Source of the DNA: Pinisolibacter aquiterrae
GTDB taxonomy: Bacteria > Pseudomonadota > Alphaproteobacteria > Rhizobiales > Ancalomicrobiaceae
Length of the DNA: 64,000 nt
Assembly: GCF_019160155.1 (NCBI RefSeq)
Contig: NZ_JAFNIH010000042.1
Span: 62,001-126,000 of the forward strand
Reading direction: 5' to 3'
A program made the position numbers and the translations under genes. Under the pieces are notes generated by a model. The model did not search any database and had not been told where the DNA came from. It saw only the letters and a list, made by a program, of their open reading frames with translations. This document shows, in pieces, positions 22,737 through 32,059 of this stretch. The first letter of the stretch is position 1; every line of letters starts with the position of its first letter.

Positions 22737-22835
22737 TGCGGTTTTCCGCAGCCGTCGCCGGGGCCTCACCGGGGATGGAATGATTTCAAAGACTTGATGG
22801 CAGATGGCCGAGACCTGCGGTTTTCCACCTCCGCA
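22737..22835 (-). promoter_or_regulatory. Tandem palindromic sites upstream of dctA
   Basis: TGCGGTTTTCCGCA (22737-22750) is a palindrome of two 5-bp arms around TTTT. The 11-base TGCGGTTTTCC recurs at 22816-22826, 79 bases away, with a second CCGCA at 22831-22835. This gives one perfect and one degraded site about 146 and 225 bases upstream of the dctA start. Tandem DctD sites of unequal affinity upstream of dctA are known in Sinorhizobium meliloti; assignment to DctD here is inference. Confidence 0.45.
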
Positions 22836-22870
22836 ATCCTACGGACGGCGCGGATCGACCTCGCACCGCG

Positions 22871-22902
22871 AAAAAGAAAAGGGGCGGCGTCTCCGCCACC
22901 CC
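22871..22902 (-). terminator. Intrinsic terminator after argC
   Basis: On the minus strand a GGGGTGGCGG / CCGCCCC-type stem is followed by TTTTCTTTTT, 28 bases after the argC stop. A strong Rho-independent signal. Confidence 0.8.
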
Positions 22903-22929
22903 TCGTCCATGGGCTTCCGTTCGATCCGA

Positions 22930-23973
22930 TCAGGGGAAGACGCCGACCGCCTCGAGCCCGAGCGCCTCGTCCCAACCCATCATCACGTTCATGTTCTGGA
23001 TCGCCTGCCCCGAGGCGCCCTTGACCAGATTGTCGAGGACGCACATGATGATCGCCCGACCCGGCCGCCGATCCTCGAAGACCGAGATGTAGGTCCGGTT
23101 CGAGCCGCGCACGTGGCGGGTCTGCGGCACCGTGCCGAAGGGCAGCACCTTCACGAAGGTCTCGCCGGCGAAGCGCGCCTCGAGGATCGCGTGGAGCGAG
23201 CGCGGCGTCGCCTCCCCCACCGGCTTGACGTAGATCGTCGCCAGCATGCCCCGGTTCATCGGCACCAGATGCGGCGTGAAGGCGGGGATCACCGGCCGGC
23301 CGGCAGCGCGGCTGAAGCCTTCCTCGAGTTCGGCCATGTGGCGGTGGCGTCCGACGCCATAGGCATGGAAGCCCTCGGAGACCTCGGTGAAGAGGTTCGC
23401 CTCCTTGGCCGAGCGCCCGGCGCCGGAGACGCCCGACTTGGCGTCGATGACGATCTCGTCCGGATCGATCGCTTGCGCCTCCAGGAGCGGGATCACCGGC
23501 AGCTGCGAACAGGTCGTGTAGCAGCCCGGATTGGCCACGAGCCGCGCCTTCGCCACCGCCTCGCGGGCGAATTCGGTGATGCCGTAGACGGCCTCCGCCT
23601 GCAGCTCGAGCGCCTGATGGGCGCCGCCATACCAATATTCGTAGGCCGTCGGATCCGACAGACGGAAGTCGGCCGAGAGATCGACGATCTTGATCCGCTT
23701 CGGCACCTCCTTCAGCACCGCCTGCGTGGTCGCGTGCGGCAGGGCGCAGAAGACCAGATCGATCCCGTCCCAATCGACTTCGGCGATGGTGATCAGACGC
23801 GGCAGATCGATCCCGAAGAACTGCGGGAAGGCCTCGGCGATGGTCGAGCCGGCCTTACGGTCGGCGGTCAGCGCCGCGATGCGCACCTTCGGGTGATTGA
23901 GCAGAAAGCGCAGCAGTTCCGCGCCGGTATAGCCGGAGGCACCCAGAATGGCGACGTTGATGGTCTCGGACAT
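22930..23973 (-). CDS. argC: N-acetyl-gamma-glutamyl-phosphate reductase
   Basis: 347 residues. NADPH-dependent third step of arginine (ornithine) synthesis. The Rossmann motif ILGASGYTGAELLR is at residues 9-22, the catalytic Cys151 is in ANPGCYTTCSQLP, and the substrate region includes GVSGAGRSAKEANLF and TPHLVPMNRG. The ATG at 23973 has GAGG about eight bases upstream. It is 71 bases downstream of speB on the same strand, so co-transcription is possible; the terminator follows. Confidence 0.95.
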   Translation of the reverse strand: MSETINVAILGASGYTGAELLRFLLNHPKVRIAALTADRKAGSTIAEAFPQFFGIDLPRLITIAEVDWDGIDLVFCALPHATTQAVLKEVPKRIKIVDLSADFRLSDPTAYEYWYGGAHQALELQAEAVYGITEFAREAVAKARLVANPGCYTTCSQLPVIPLLEAQAIDPDEIVIDAKSGVSGAGRSAKEANLFTEVSEGFHAYGVGRHRHMAELEEGFSRAAGRPVIPAFTPHLVPMNRGMLATIYVKPVGEATPRSLHAILEARFAGETFVKVLPFGTVPQTRHVRGSNRTYISVFEDRRPGRAIIMCVLDNLVKGASGQAIQNMNVMMGWDEALGLEAVGVFP

Positions 23974-24044
23974 GATCGATCCTCGGGAAAGCGAGACGAG
24001 CGGTATGACGGATTTCGACGACGAGGGGAAGACGCCCCCTCCGC

Positions 24045-25031
24045 TCATCGTTCTCGTCGCTTCTCCGCCTCGAGCCCGAGCCAGGTCTGCGCCACCGCCG
24101 CCCCGGCGATCGCCGTGAGGTCGGCGTGATCGTAGGGCGGCGCCACCTCGACCACGTCGCCGCCGACGAAGTCGATCCGGCCGAGATCGCGCAGGATACA
24201 CAGCGCCTCGCGCGAGGTGAGCCCGCCGGCGACCGGCGTCCCCGTCCCCGGCGCGAAGGCCGGGTCGAGACAGTCGATGTCGAAGGTCATGTAGGTCTTC
24301 GCCTCCCCGACCCGGGCGTAGATCCGCTCGACCACATCGCGAATGCCCCGCGTCTCGATCTCCCAGCCCCAGACGATTTCGAGACCGCAGTCGCGCGGCG
24401 CGTGCGTCCGGATGCCGATCTGGATCGAGCGGGAAGCGTCGATCACCCCGGCCTCGACCCCGCGCCGCACGAACGCCCCGTGATCGGTCCAATGGCCGGG
24501 CCCGGCCTCGCCTTCGTCGCCCCAAGTGTCCTGATGGGCGTCGAAATGGACGATGGCGAGCGGCCCGTGCTTTTCGGCATGCGCCACCAGCAAGGGATAG
24601 GTCACCGAATGATCGCCGCCGAGCGAGAACAGCTTGGCGCCGGAGGCGAGAATGTCGGAGGCCTGAGCATGGATGCAGTCGTGCGCCAACCACGGCTTGG
24701 CGTAGTCCCAGGAGACGTCGCCCCAGTCGACCACCTTCAGGACCTCGAACGGATCCTGATGAAACGGATATTGCGGATCCCCGTCGAGGATCGCCGAGGC
24801 GCGGCGGATCGCCTGCGGCCCGAATCGGCTCCCCGTCCGGTTGGAGACCGCCGCGTCGAAGGGAATGCCGAGGATCGCGACGTCGACGCCGTCGAGGTCG
24901 CGCGAATACCGCCGCCGCATGAAGGAGAGCGCGCCGCCGTAGGTCGGCTCGGCCGCGCCGCCGGTGGCGGGGCCGAAGACCGCGTTGTCGGTCGGACGCG
25001 GACGCAAGGGGTCACCCGTGCCGGCTGCCAT
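24045..25031 (-). CDS. speB: Agmatinase (ureohydrolase family)
   Basis: 328 residues. Mn-dependent enzyme that hydrolyses agmatine to putrescine and urea. Metal-binding motifs are complete: SLGGDHSVTYP, VHFDAHQDTWGD and FDIDCLDPAFAPGTGTP. Agmatinase is the usual annotation for this arrangement near argC and the rpsI/rplM genes in Rhizobiales, but guanidinobutyrase or other ureohydrolases cannot be excluded. The ATG at 25031 follows GAGAGGAAA. Confidence 0.85.
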   Translation of the reverse strand: MAAGTGDPLRPRPTDNAVFGPATGGAAEPTYGGALSFMRRRYSRDLDGVDVAILGIPFDAAVSNRTGSRFGPQAIRRASAILDGDPQYPFHQDPFEVLKVVDWGDVSWDYAKPWLAHDCIHAQASDILASGAKLFSLGGDHSVTYPLLVAHAEKHGPLAIVHFDAHQDTWGDEGEAGPGHWTDHGAFVRRGVEAGVIDASRSIQIGIRTHAPRDCGLEIVWGWEIETRGIRDVVERIYARVGEAKTYMTFDIDCLDPAFAPGTGTPVAGGLTSREALCILRDLGRIDFVGGDVVEVAPPYDHADLTAIAGAAVAQTWLGLEAEKRRER

Positions 25032-25166
25032 GGTCGTGTTTCCTCTCCTCTTTCCCGCCCTCGCGGGTCGTGAGACCATAGCCGAGGCGGCCGGAATTGC
25101 CACCATCGCCGACCGCCACCGCGCCCGCGATCGCTCCGCGACGGCGCCACATCGGGAGAGACGACG

Positions 25167-25466
25167 ATGAAGACACTCTCGGCCCTGGCCCTCGCCGTCG
25201 CCCTCTGCGCCCTCGCCGCGCCGGCCGAAGCGCAATTGAGCGACCGGGTCTGCGTCGTCTCCGACCCGACCGGCACGCTCCTCAACGTGCGCGAGGAACC
25301 GAACGGCCGCATCGTCGGCACCATCGCCAACGGCGTCTGGGTCTGGGTGCGCACCCGCACCACCGCGCGCGGCAAGAGCTGGGCCTATATCCACGATTCC
25401 GACATGGCCGGCACCATCGGCGACCCGCTCGGCTGGGTCTTCGACGCCTATCTGAAGTGCCTGTGA
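25167..25466 (+). CDS. Small exported SH3b-like protein
   Basis: 99 residues with a signal peptide (MKTLSALALAVALCALAAPAEA, cleavage about residue 22) and a compact domain resembling bacterial SH3: LLNVREEPNGRIVGTIANG, then VWVRTRTTARGKSWAYI and GWVFDAYLKCL. The two cysteines (CVVSD near the start and the penultimate CL) could form a disulphide in the periplasm. Such domains bind peptidoglycan or other proteins. It is divergent from speB with a purine-rich GGAGAGACGACG leader. Confidence 0.7.
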   Translation: MKTLSALALAVALCALAAPAEAQLSDRVCVVSDPTGTLLNVREEPNGRIVGTIANGVWVWVRTRTTARGKSWAYIHDSDMAGTIGDPLGWVFDAYLKCL

Positions 25467-25506
25467 TCGCGCCCGCCCGGACCACGAAGAGAGCGTCCGG
25501 ACGACG

Positions 25507-25536
25507 AAAAAGGGCGGCCCCGCCGGGACCGCCCTT
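25507..25536 (-). terminator. Intrinsic terminator of the rplM-rpsI operon
   Basis: Stem AAGGGCGGTCCC / GGGGCCGCCCTT on the minus strand followed by TTTCG, 30 bases after the rpsI stop. Confidence 0.75.
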
Positions 25537-25566
25537 CTCGAATTCGGCTCTGCCGAAACGCCGAGA

Positions 25567-26052
25567 TCAGCGCTTGGAGAACTGGAAGGACCGACGAGCC
25601 TTGCGCTTGCCGTACTTCTTGCGCTCGACGACGCGGCTGTCGCGGGTCAGGAAGCCGTAGGGCTTCAGCACGCCGCGCAGCTCGGGCTCGAAATAGGTGA
25701 GCGCCTTGGAGATGCCGTGACGCAGAGCGCCCGCCTGGCCCGACAGACCGCCGCCCTCACAGGTGGCGACGATGTCGAACTGGCCGTCGCGATCGGCGGC
25801 GAGGATCGGCTGGAGGATCAGCATCTGCAGCACCGGGCGCGCGAAATAGGCGCTGAAGTCCTTGCCGTCGACGGTGATCTTGCCGGTGCCGCGGGTCAGC
25901 CAGACGCGAGCGATCGCGTTCTTGCGCTTGCCGGTGGCATAGGCACGGCCGAAGGAATCGACCTTGCGCTCGTGAACCGGGGCGGCGACCGCCTCGGCCT
26001 TGACGGCACCGACGGCGGCGCCCAGTTCCTCGAAGGACTGAATATCGGCCAT
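25567..26052 (-). CDS. rpsI: 30S ribosomal protein S9
   Basis: 161 residues, with about 35 extra N-terminal residues ahead of the conserved core as in many alphaproteobacteria. Core motifs are [34 protein letters not shown] and [25 protein letters not shown], the C-terminal tail that reaches the ribosomal P site. It starts 2 bases after the rplM stop, so the pair is translationally linked. Confidence 0.98.
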   Translation of the reverse strand: MADIQSFEELGAAVGAVKAEAVAAPVHERKVDSFGRAYATGKRKNAIARVWLTRGTGKITVDGKDFSAYFARPVLQMLILQPILAADRDGQFDIVATCEGGGLSGQAGALRHGISKALTYFEPELRGVLKPYGFLTRDSRVVERKKYGKRKARRSFQFSKR

Positions 26053-26054
26053 GA

Positions 26055-26516
26055 TCAGACCCTCGCGTTCTTACGGTTGAGAGCAGCGACGTCGATGACC
26101 GCCGGCTGCTGGGCCTCGTGCGGATGAGTCTCGCCGGCATAGATCTTGAGGTGCGTCAGCTGCTGACGGGCGAGCGGCCCGCGCGGCAGCATGCGCTGCA
26201 CGGCCTTCTCGAGCACGCGCTCCGGGAAACGACCCTCGAGGATCTTGCGCGCGGTGCGCTCCTTGATGCCGCCCGGGTAGCCGGTGTGCCAGTAGTAGAC
26301 CTTGTCGTTGTACTTGTTGCCGGTGAGGACAACCTTGTCGGCGTTGACGACGATGACGTTGTCACCGAGATCGACGTGCGGCGTGAAGGTCGGCAGATGC
26401 TTGCCACGCAGACGCATGGCGATCAGCGAAGCCAGACGCCCGACGACGAGCCCCTTGGCGTCGATGAGCACCCACTTCTTTTCGACCTCCGCCGGCTTGG
26501 CAGAAAAAGTCTTCAT
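26055..26516 (-). CDS. rplM: 50S ribosomal protein L13
   Basis: 153 residues. Early-assembly large-subunit protein. Signature segments are [45 protein letters not shown] and [15 protein letters not shown]. The ATG at 26516 (MKTFSAKP) matches the family N-terminus and has GAGG upstream. First gene of the rplM-rpsI operon, transcribed from the promoter at 26625-26653. Confidence 0.98.
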   Translation of the reverse strand: MKTFSAKPAEVEKKWVLIDAKGLVVGRLASLIAMRLRGKHLPTFTPHVDLGDNVIVVNADKVVLTGNKYNDKVYYWHTGYPGGIKERTARKILEGRFPERVLEKAVQRMLPRGPLARQQLTHLKIYAGETHPHEAQQPAVIDVAALNRKNARV

Positions 26517-26624
26517 TTTCTTCGTACCTCGTGCCGGTCGAAACGATCCGGCGAAACCCACACCCGACGGGCGCTCGACACCGGAAACGACGATGACGGC
26601 CCGAGGGCCGCCGTCTCGCGGCTG

Positions 26625-26653
26625 GAGATACGCAAGTTCGCCCCCCCTGTCAA
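26625..26653 (-). promoter_or_regulatory. Housekeeping promoter of rplM-rpsI
   Basis: On the minus strand, TTGACA (26653-26648), a 17-base spacer and TATCTC (26630-26625). This is a consensus -35, ideal spacing and a good -10, about 108 bases upstream of the rplM start. It implies a leader of about 100 nt. Confidence 0.75.
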
Positions 26654-26735
26654 GCACCGGGGCGACACTTCAAAAAGGATTAAACCACACGAAAACAACG
26701 GCTTGACTTATGCGGTAACATAATAAGAAGAACTT

Positions 26736-26749
26736 GGTATCATGATACC
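26736..26749. repeat. 14-bp perfect palindrome over the thioesterase stop codon
   Basis: GGTATCATGATACC covers the TGA stop of the PaaI-type gene. Flanking TGCGGTA (26711-26717) and TACCGCA (26746-26752) can also pair. A role in 3'-end formation is possible. Confidence 0.4.
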
Positions 26750-27201
26750 GCAGATTTTTCGACCTGCGGGATCGAATAGGTCAGGACGGCGTGCGCCACC
26801 GGGTCGGTGTCGCCGTCCGAGGTGACGAGACAATCGATCACCACGAGCCGCTTGCCGCGCTTCAAGATCCGCGTCTCGGCGATGAGATCGGTGGGCGCCG
26901 GTTTCTTCAGAAAGTTGATGTTGGCCGAGGTCGTGACCGCGAGCCCGACCGGCCCGACAGCCACCAGCACCGCGATGAAGGCGGCGAGATCGACGAGATA
27001 GAACTGGACCGGCCCGGAGACCGTCCCACCGGGCCGGAGGTGACGGCCGTCGACCACGAGCCGCACGCGCGTGTGCCGCGCGTCCGCCGCCTCCACGATC
27101 GGCGCGCCCATGCCTCCGCTCACCTGAGGGAACTCCCGGGCGATGAAGGCCGTGACCTCCTCCGCCGTCATCGCCGCGCGCGCGCGTCCACCACCCGTCA
27201 T
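26740..27201 (-). CDS. PaaI-type hotdog-fold thioesterase
   Basis: 153 residues. Cytoplasmic acyl-CoA thioesterase of the PaaI/YdiI superfamily. The central helix and strand LRPGGTVSGPVQFYLVDLAAFIAVL, followed by TTSANINFLKKPAPTDL and GKRLVVIDCLV, give the hotdog pattern. The ATG at 27201 follows GGGGACGGGGACGAG; an upstream TTG is less likely. It is divergent from an enoyl-CoA hydratase, and the two may act in the same acyl-CoA metabolism. Confidence 0.8.
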   Translation of the reverse strand: MTGGGRARAAMTAEEVTAFIAREFPQVSGGMGAPIVEAADARHTRVRLVVDGRHLRPGGTVSGPVQFYLVDLAAFIAVLVAVGPVGLAVTTSANINFLKKPAPTDLIAETRILKRGKRLVVIDCLVTSDGDTDPVAHAVLTYSIPQVEKSAVS

Positions 27202-27302
27202 CTCGTCCCCGTCCCCCAATTCGCGTTTCGACCGACGCTCTTCTTCGGTTAGAATAACGTGACGAATAGGAAAAGAAGAAGCCCTATTGGAGAGGAAGTG
27301 CC

Positions 27303-28109
27303 ATGTCGGAAATCGCTGAAATCGCCCCGATCACGATCGTCGACGGCGATGGCCTGCGTCGCATCACCCTGGTCGACGCCAAGCGCCGCAACGCGCTCTC
27401 GATGCGCATGATGACCGCCCTCACCGAGGCGATCGCGGCGGCCGGCGCCGATCCGGCGGTACGCGTGGTGATCGTCGCCGCCGAGGGCCCCGCCTTCTCG
27501 GCCGGCCACGACCTGAAGGAGCTGACCGCGGCGCGCGCCGACGCCGACCGCGGCCGCGGCTTCTTCACCACCACCATGCGCACCTGCGCGAACCTCATGC
27601 TGTCGATCGTGCGCTGCCCGAAGCCGGTGATCGCCGAGGTCGCCGGTGTCGCCACCGCCGCCGGCTGCCAGTTGGTCGCCTCCTGCGACCTCGCCGTCGC
27701 CGCCGAGGGCGCGAGCTTCGCCACGCCCGGCGTCCACATCGGCCTCTTCTGCTCGACGCCGATGGTGGCGCTGTCGCGCAACCTCTCGCGCAAACACGCC
27801 ATGGAGATGCTCCTGACCGGCGCCCCGGTCTCCGCCGCCGAGGCCGCCCGCCTCGGCCTCGTCAATCGCGTCGTCGCCCGCGAGGCCCTGACGGCCGAGA
27901 CCGAGACCCTCGCCCGGGCGATCGCCTCGAAATCCCCGCTCACCCTGAAGATCGGCAAGGAGGCCTTCTACGCCCAGGCCGAGATGGGCCTCGCCGACGC
28001 CTATGAACTGACCGCTCGCGTCATGGTCGAGAACATGCTGATCCGCGACGCCGAGGAAGGCATCTCCGCCTTCGTCGAGAAGCGGACGCCGGTCTGGGAA
28101 GGTCGCTGA
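27303..28109 (+). CDS. Enoyl-CoA hydratase/isomerase family protein
   Basis: 268-residue crotonase-fold protein. Motifs are LVDAKRRNALSMRMM (CoA binding), FSAGHDLKELT (first oxyanion-hole loop, residues about 66-76), VAGVATAAGCQLVASCDLAVA and FATPGVHIGLFCSTP. It lacks the usual Glu pair pattern of short-chain hydratase in an obvious place, so hydratase versus isomerase is open. The alphaproteobacterial gene order thioesterase/hydratase next to rplM-rpsI is common. Confidence 0.85.
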   Translation: MSEIAEIAPITIVDGDGLRRITLVDAKRRNALSMRMMTALTEAIAAAGADPAVRVVIVAAEGPAFSAGHDLKELTAARADADRGRGFFTTTMRTCANLMLSIVRCPKPVIAEVAGVATAAGCQLVASCDLAVAAEGASFATPGVHIGLFCSTPMVALSRNLSRKHAMEMLLTGAPVSAAEAARLGLVNRVVAREALTAETETLARAIASKSPLTLKIGKEAFYAQAEMGLADAYELTARVMVENMLIRDAEEGISAFVEKRTPVWEGR

Positions 28110-28243
28110 TCGGCCCCGGCTGCGGCCGGAATGCAACGCTCGTCACCGCAGTCGCGCCGGCCGCTCGACGGCGGTCGTCGATCGAGTCATGGTCGGTGTG
28201 ATCGGCGCCACCACCCGGCGTGCGTGCCGCGCGAGACCCGCCC

Positions 28244-28816
28244 GTGACCAGCGCCCCCCCGACCCGACTGCCCTCGACCGACGCGACCGAGCCGCTCCCC
28301 GCCGACGATCTCCGGACCGGCCCCGTCGACGACCGCCTCTATCTGCGCCCCTTGTGGGTGCTGCCCTGGGCGACGATCCTGCTGGCAGTTGTGCTGATGC
28401 TCCTCTACGGGCGCGAGGTGCGTCCGAACGAGCAACGCGCCGCCGTCGCGCTGGTCGGCTTCGCCGTCGTCGGCCTCGCCACGACCGTTCAATGCCTGAT
28501 GCTGATGGCGATCTCGGCCGCGCGCCACCCGCGCCTACGCCGCCTCGCGATCGACCTCACCACCGCCGTGATCGCCCTCGGCACCACCGCCTTCTACGGC
28601 GTGCTCCTCGACGTGCTGATCCGCGACCGCCACGCCCTCCCCGGAGCGCTCCTGAGCCTCGATCCGGTCGTCGACGGCTTCCTCGCCCTCGTCGCGATGG
28701 TCGTCTGGGGGATCCTCCTCCTCGTCTTCGTCGCCGGCCTCGGGCTGGTCGACGTCGCCGATGCCCGCGACATCAGGCGCCGCGCCCGGGCCGGTGAGAC
28801 CGAGGAACTTTCATAG
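28244..28816 (+). CDS. Small four-TM membrane protein
   Basis: About 190 residues. Four hydrophobic helices: WVLPWATILLAVVLMLL, VALVGFAVVGLATTVQCL, a stretch around ALGTTAFYGVLLDVLI, and VAMVVWGILLLVFVAGLGL. The N-terminal 35 residues and C-terminal 20 are hydrophilic. No family is recognised. The start is uncertain: GTG at 28244 is used, with GTG at 28220 as an alternative; neither has a strong ribosome site. The stop at 28816 overlaps the OxyR-like site of the catalase promoter. Confidence 0.55.
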   Translation: MTSAPPTRLPSTDATEPLPADDLRTGPVDDRLYLRPLWVLPWATILLAVVLMLLYGREVRPNEQRAAVALVGFAVVGLATTVQCLMLMAISAARHPRLRRLAIDLTTAVIALGTTAFYGVLLDVLIRDRHALPGALLSLDPVVDGFLALVAMVVWGILLLVFVAGLGLVDVADARDIRRRARAGETEELS

Positions 28817-28864
28817 AGGAGATCTATGGAACTTTTTCAGATCATCGATTGGACCGATGATCTG
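28813..28864 (+). promoter_or_regulatory. OxyR-like site and 27-bp palindrome upstream of catalase
   Basis: ATAG-N7-CTAT at 28813-28827 fits the LysR T-N11-A pattern and the OxyR half-site consensus. Ten bases later CAGATCATCG and CGATGATCTG form perfect 10-bp arms around ATTGGAC (28838-28864). Together they sit 46-97 bases before the catalase ATG. OxyR control of alphaproteobacterial katA is established; assignment here is inference. Confidence 0.55.
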
Positions 28865-28909
28865 TCGACACCTATCGTCCCCTCCAGTGACACCCGAGAG
28901 GACGAGACC

Positions 28910-30364
<1,455 letters not shown>

Positions 30365-30415
30365 GGTCGACGGCCTCACGCGAGCGTCGACGAGGACGGC
30401 TCCGCCCCGAAACGA

Positions 30416-30445
30416 CGAAGGCCGCGGATCGCTCCGCGGCCTTCG
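30416..30445. terminator. Hairpin between convergent katA and folE
   Basis: 13-bp perfect stem (CGAAGGCCGCGGA / TCCGCGGCCTTCG) with a 4-nt loop. It lies 51 bases after katA and 25 after folE. There is no clear T-run on either strand, so it is a bidirectional terminator candidate. Confidence 0.5.
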
Positions 30446-30470
30446 AATGCGTCGGGAAGGACGGTCGCGA

Positions 30471-31100
30471 TCAGCGCGCGCCCTTGACCATCATCATGAA
30501 CCGGGCCTGTTCGGCCGGATCCTCGCGGAAGACCCCGGTGAATTCGGTGGTCAGGGTCGACACGCCCGCCTTTTGGACGCCGCGCATCGACATGCACATG
30601 TGCTCCGCCTCGATCATGATCGCCACGCCGCGCGGACCGAGATAGTCCTCGATGGCGTTGACGATCTGCGCGGTGAGGCTCTCCTGGGTCTGCAGCCGGC
30701 GCGCATAGACGTCGACCAGACGGGCGAGCTTCGACAGGCCCACGACCCCCTTGGACGGATAATAGGCGATGTGCGCCTTGCCGACGAAGGGAACCATGTG
30801 GTGTTCGCAATGCGAGAAGAACGGAATGTCGCGCACCAGCACGATCGATCCGTATCCCTCGACCTCCTCGAACACACGGTCGAGAACCTCGCCCGCATCC
30901 TCGGTGTATCCGCGATAGAGTTCCTCGTAAGCCTTGACCACCCGCTTGGGCGTGTCGATCAGACCCTCGCGGCTCGGATCGTCACCCGCCCAGAGGAGCA
31001 GGGTACGCACGGCAGCCTCGGCGTCTTCGCGGCTGGGTCTCGTGACCGGCGCGAACTTCGCGGCGCCCGCCTCACGGCGGGCATCGACGACGGCATCCAT
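30471..31100 (-). CDS. folE: GTP cyclohydrolase I
   Basis: 209 residues. Converts GTP to 7,8-dihydroneopterin triphosphate, the first step of folate synthesis. Zinc ligands are in [12 protein letters not shown] and HMCMSMRGV, and the [20 protein letters not shown] segment lines the active site. This is the canonical Zn-dependent FolE type (IA), not the metal-flexible FolE2. The ATG at 31100 has GGGAGA eight bases upstream. It is divergent from a NifU-like gene. Confidence 0.95.
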   Translation of the reverse strand: MDAVVDARREAGAAKFAPVTRPSREDAEAAVRTLLLWAGDDPSREGLIDTPKRVVKAYEELYRGYTEDAGEVLDRVFEEVEGYGSIVLVRDIPFFSHCEHHMVPFVGKAHIAYYPSKGVVGLSKLARLVDVYARRLQTQESLTAQIVNAIEDYLGPRGVAIMIEAEHMCMSMRGVQKAGVSTLTTEFTGVFREDPAEQARFMMMVKGAR

Positions 31101-31242
31101 GGTTGGTATCTCCCGTTGGTGGAGCACTTCACCCAAATCTACGGTTCCACATGTTGCGCGGATCACCGGATCTGGGATCCCTCTCCGCGTGTCGACGCTC
31201 TCCTGCTCCCGTTTCGGGGCATCATGCGGCGATCGCGGTTTC

Positions 31243-31275
31243 CCAGTATATAATAACTCGATCCGGTTTCGACAG
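31243..31275. promoter_or_regulatory. Divergent promoter core between folE and NifU-like gene
   Basis: The A+T-rich core AGTATATAATAACTCG contains TATAAT on the plus strand (31249-31254) and TATACT on the minus strand. -35 elements are weak (TCGAAA with a 16-base spacer on the minus strand). Confidence 0.4.
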
Positions 31276-31312
31276 GGCCACGGCGTCGCGGCTTTCCACA
31301 ATGGTGTGTTCG

Positions 31313-31753
31313 ATGATCGACGACATCTACAACAAGCAGATTCTGGCCCTCGCCCTCGACATTCCGCGCATCGGCCGGCTCGAGCATCCCCAGGCGAGCG
31401 TCACCCACCATTCGCGTCTGTGCGGCTCGCGGATCACCGTCGACCTCGTCCTCGACGGCGACCGGGTCGCCGACTACGCCCACGAGGTCAAGGCCTGCGC
31501 GCTCGGTCAGTCCTCCGCCTCGATCCTGGCGCGCCACGTCATCGGTGCGACCACCGCCGAGATCCGCGAGGCGCGCGACGCCCTGAAGGCGATGTTGAAG
31601 GAGAACGGCCCTCACCCCACCGGCCGTTTCGCCGACCTCGCCCTGCTCAAGCCGGTCCGCGACTACAAGGCCCGCCACACCTCGACGCTGCTCCCCTTCG
31701 AGGCGACGGTGGAGGCGATCGAGGAGATCGAGGCGAAGAGCGCGGCCGAGTGA
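31313..31753 (+). CDS. NifU/IscU-like Fe-S scaffold domain protein, third Cys absent
   Basis: 146 residues. The IscU fold is indicated by [18 protein letters not shown], then [14 protein letters not shown] (first Cys), [16 protein letters not shown] (second Cys) and a C-terminal [21 protein letters not shown]. The third conserved cysteine of true scaffolds, expected just before the LPF/LPW segment, is replaced by HTS. This SufU/NifU-like version near folE, yidD and thrS occurs in Rhizobiales. A cluster-scaffold role is therefore uncertain. The start is chosen at MIDDIY; MVCS four codons earlier is possible. Confidence 0.75.
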   Translation: MIDDIYNKQILALALDIPRIGRLEHPQASVTHHSRLCGSRITVDLVLDGDRVADYAHEVKACALGQSSASILARHVIGATTAEIREARDALKAMLKENGPHPTGRFADLALLKPVRDYKARHTSTLLPFEATVEAIEEIEAKSAAE

Positions 31754-31813
31754 CGACGGTCGCGCCGCCCGCCGCTACGCATCCGCCGAACCGGCCGCCT
31801 CGAGGCTGGGGGG

Positions 31814-32059
31814 TCAGTTGCGCGGTGGTTTGATGTCCCCGGGACGGACCGGCTTCATCTTCGGCTCGACGACTTTCTTGCCGGGTTGTTTGAGGGCGCC
31901 CCAATAGCAGTGCGCGCCTTCCGCTTCCATGAAGCAGACGCCGTGGCACTTGCGGTTGCACTTCTCCATCGACGAATAGATGCGGTCCGCCCAAGCGGTG
32001 CTCGAGACCGAAACCAGCGTCGTCCCGGCGATCATCAGCGTCGCGACCCATGTGCGCAT
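31814..32059 (-). CDS. Small Cys-rich exported protein
   Basis: 81 residues. A signal peptide (MRTWVATLMIAGTTLVSVSS) ends at AWA, then DRIYSSMEKCNRKCHG, VCFMEAEGAHCYWG and a basic Pro-rich tail. Four cysteines within 22 residues suggest two periplasmic disulphides or a metal site. The ATG at 32059 has GGAGGGA six bases upstream. No family is recognised. It is followed convergently by the NifU-like gene. Confidence 0.6.
   Translation of the reverse strand: MRTWVATLMIAGTTLVSVSSTAWADRIYSSMEKCNRKCHGVCFMEAEGAHCYWGALKQPGKKVVEPKMKPVRPGDIKPPRN

Larger units (their letters stand above)
22592..22929. other. dctA upstream region and argC 3' region
   Basis: 338 bases without a gene. It contains the tandem dctA-side palindromes (22737-22835) and the argC terminator (22871-22902). 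A -24/-12 promoter would be expected if DctD/sigma-54 acts here. By eye only a weak GG-N10-GC arrangement was found near 22690, so no promoter is claimed. Confidence 0.4.

Noticed and set aside
26703-26726. TTGACT...TAATAA promoter-like hexamers on the plus strand
   Set aside because: Spacing to the -10-like hexamer is 12 bases and there is no plus-strand gene nearby; chance in an A+T-rich spacer.
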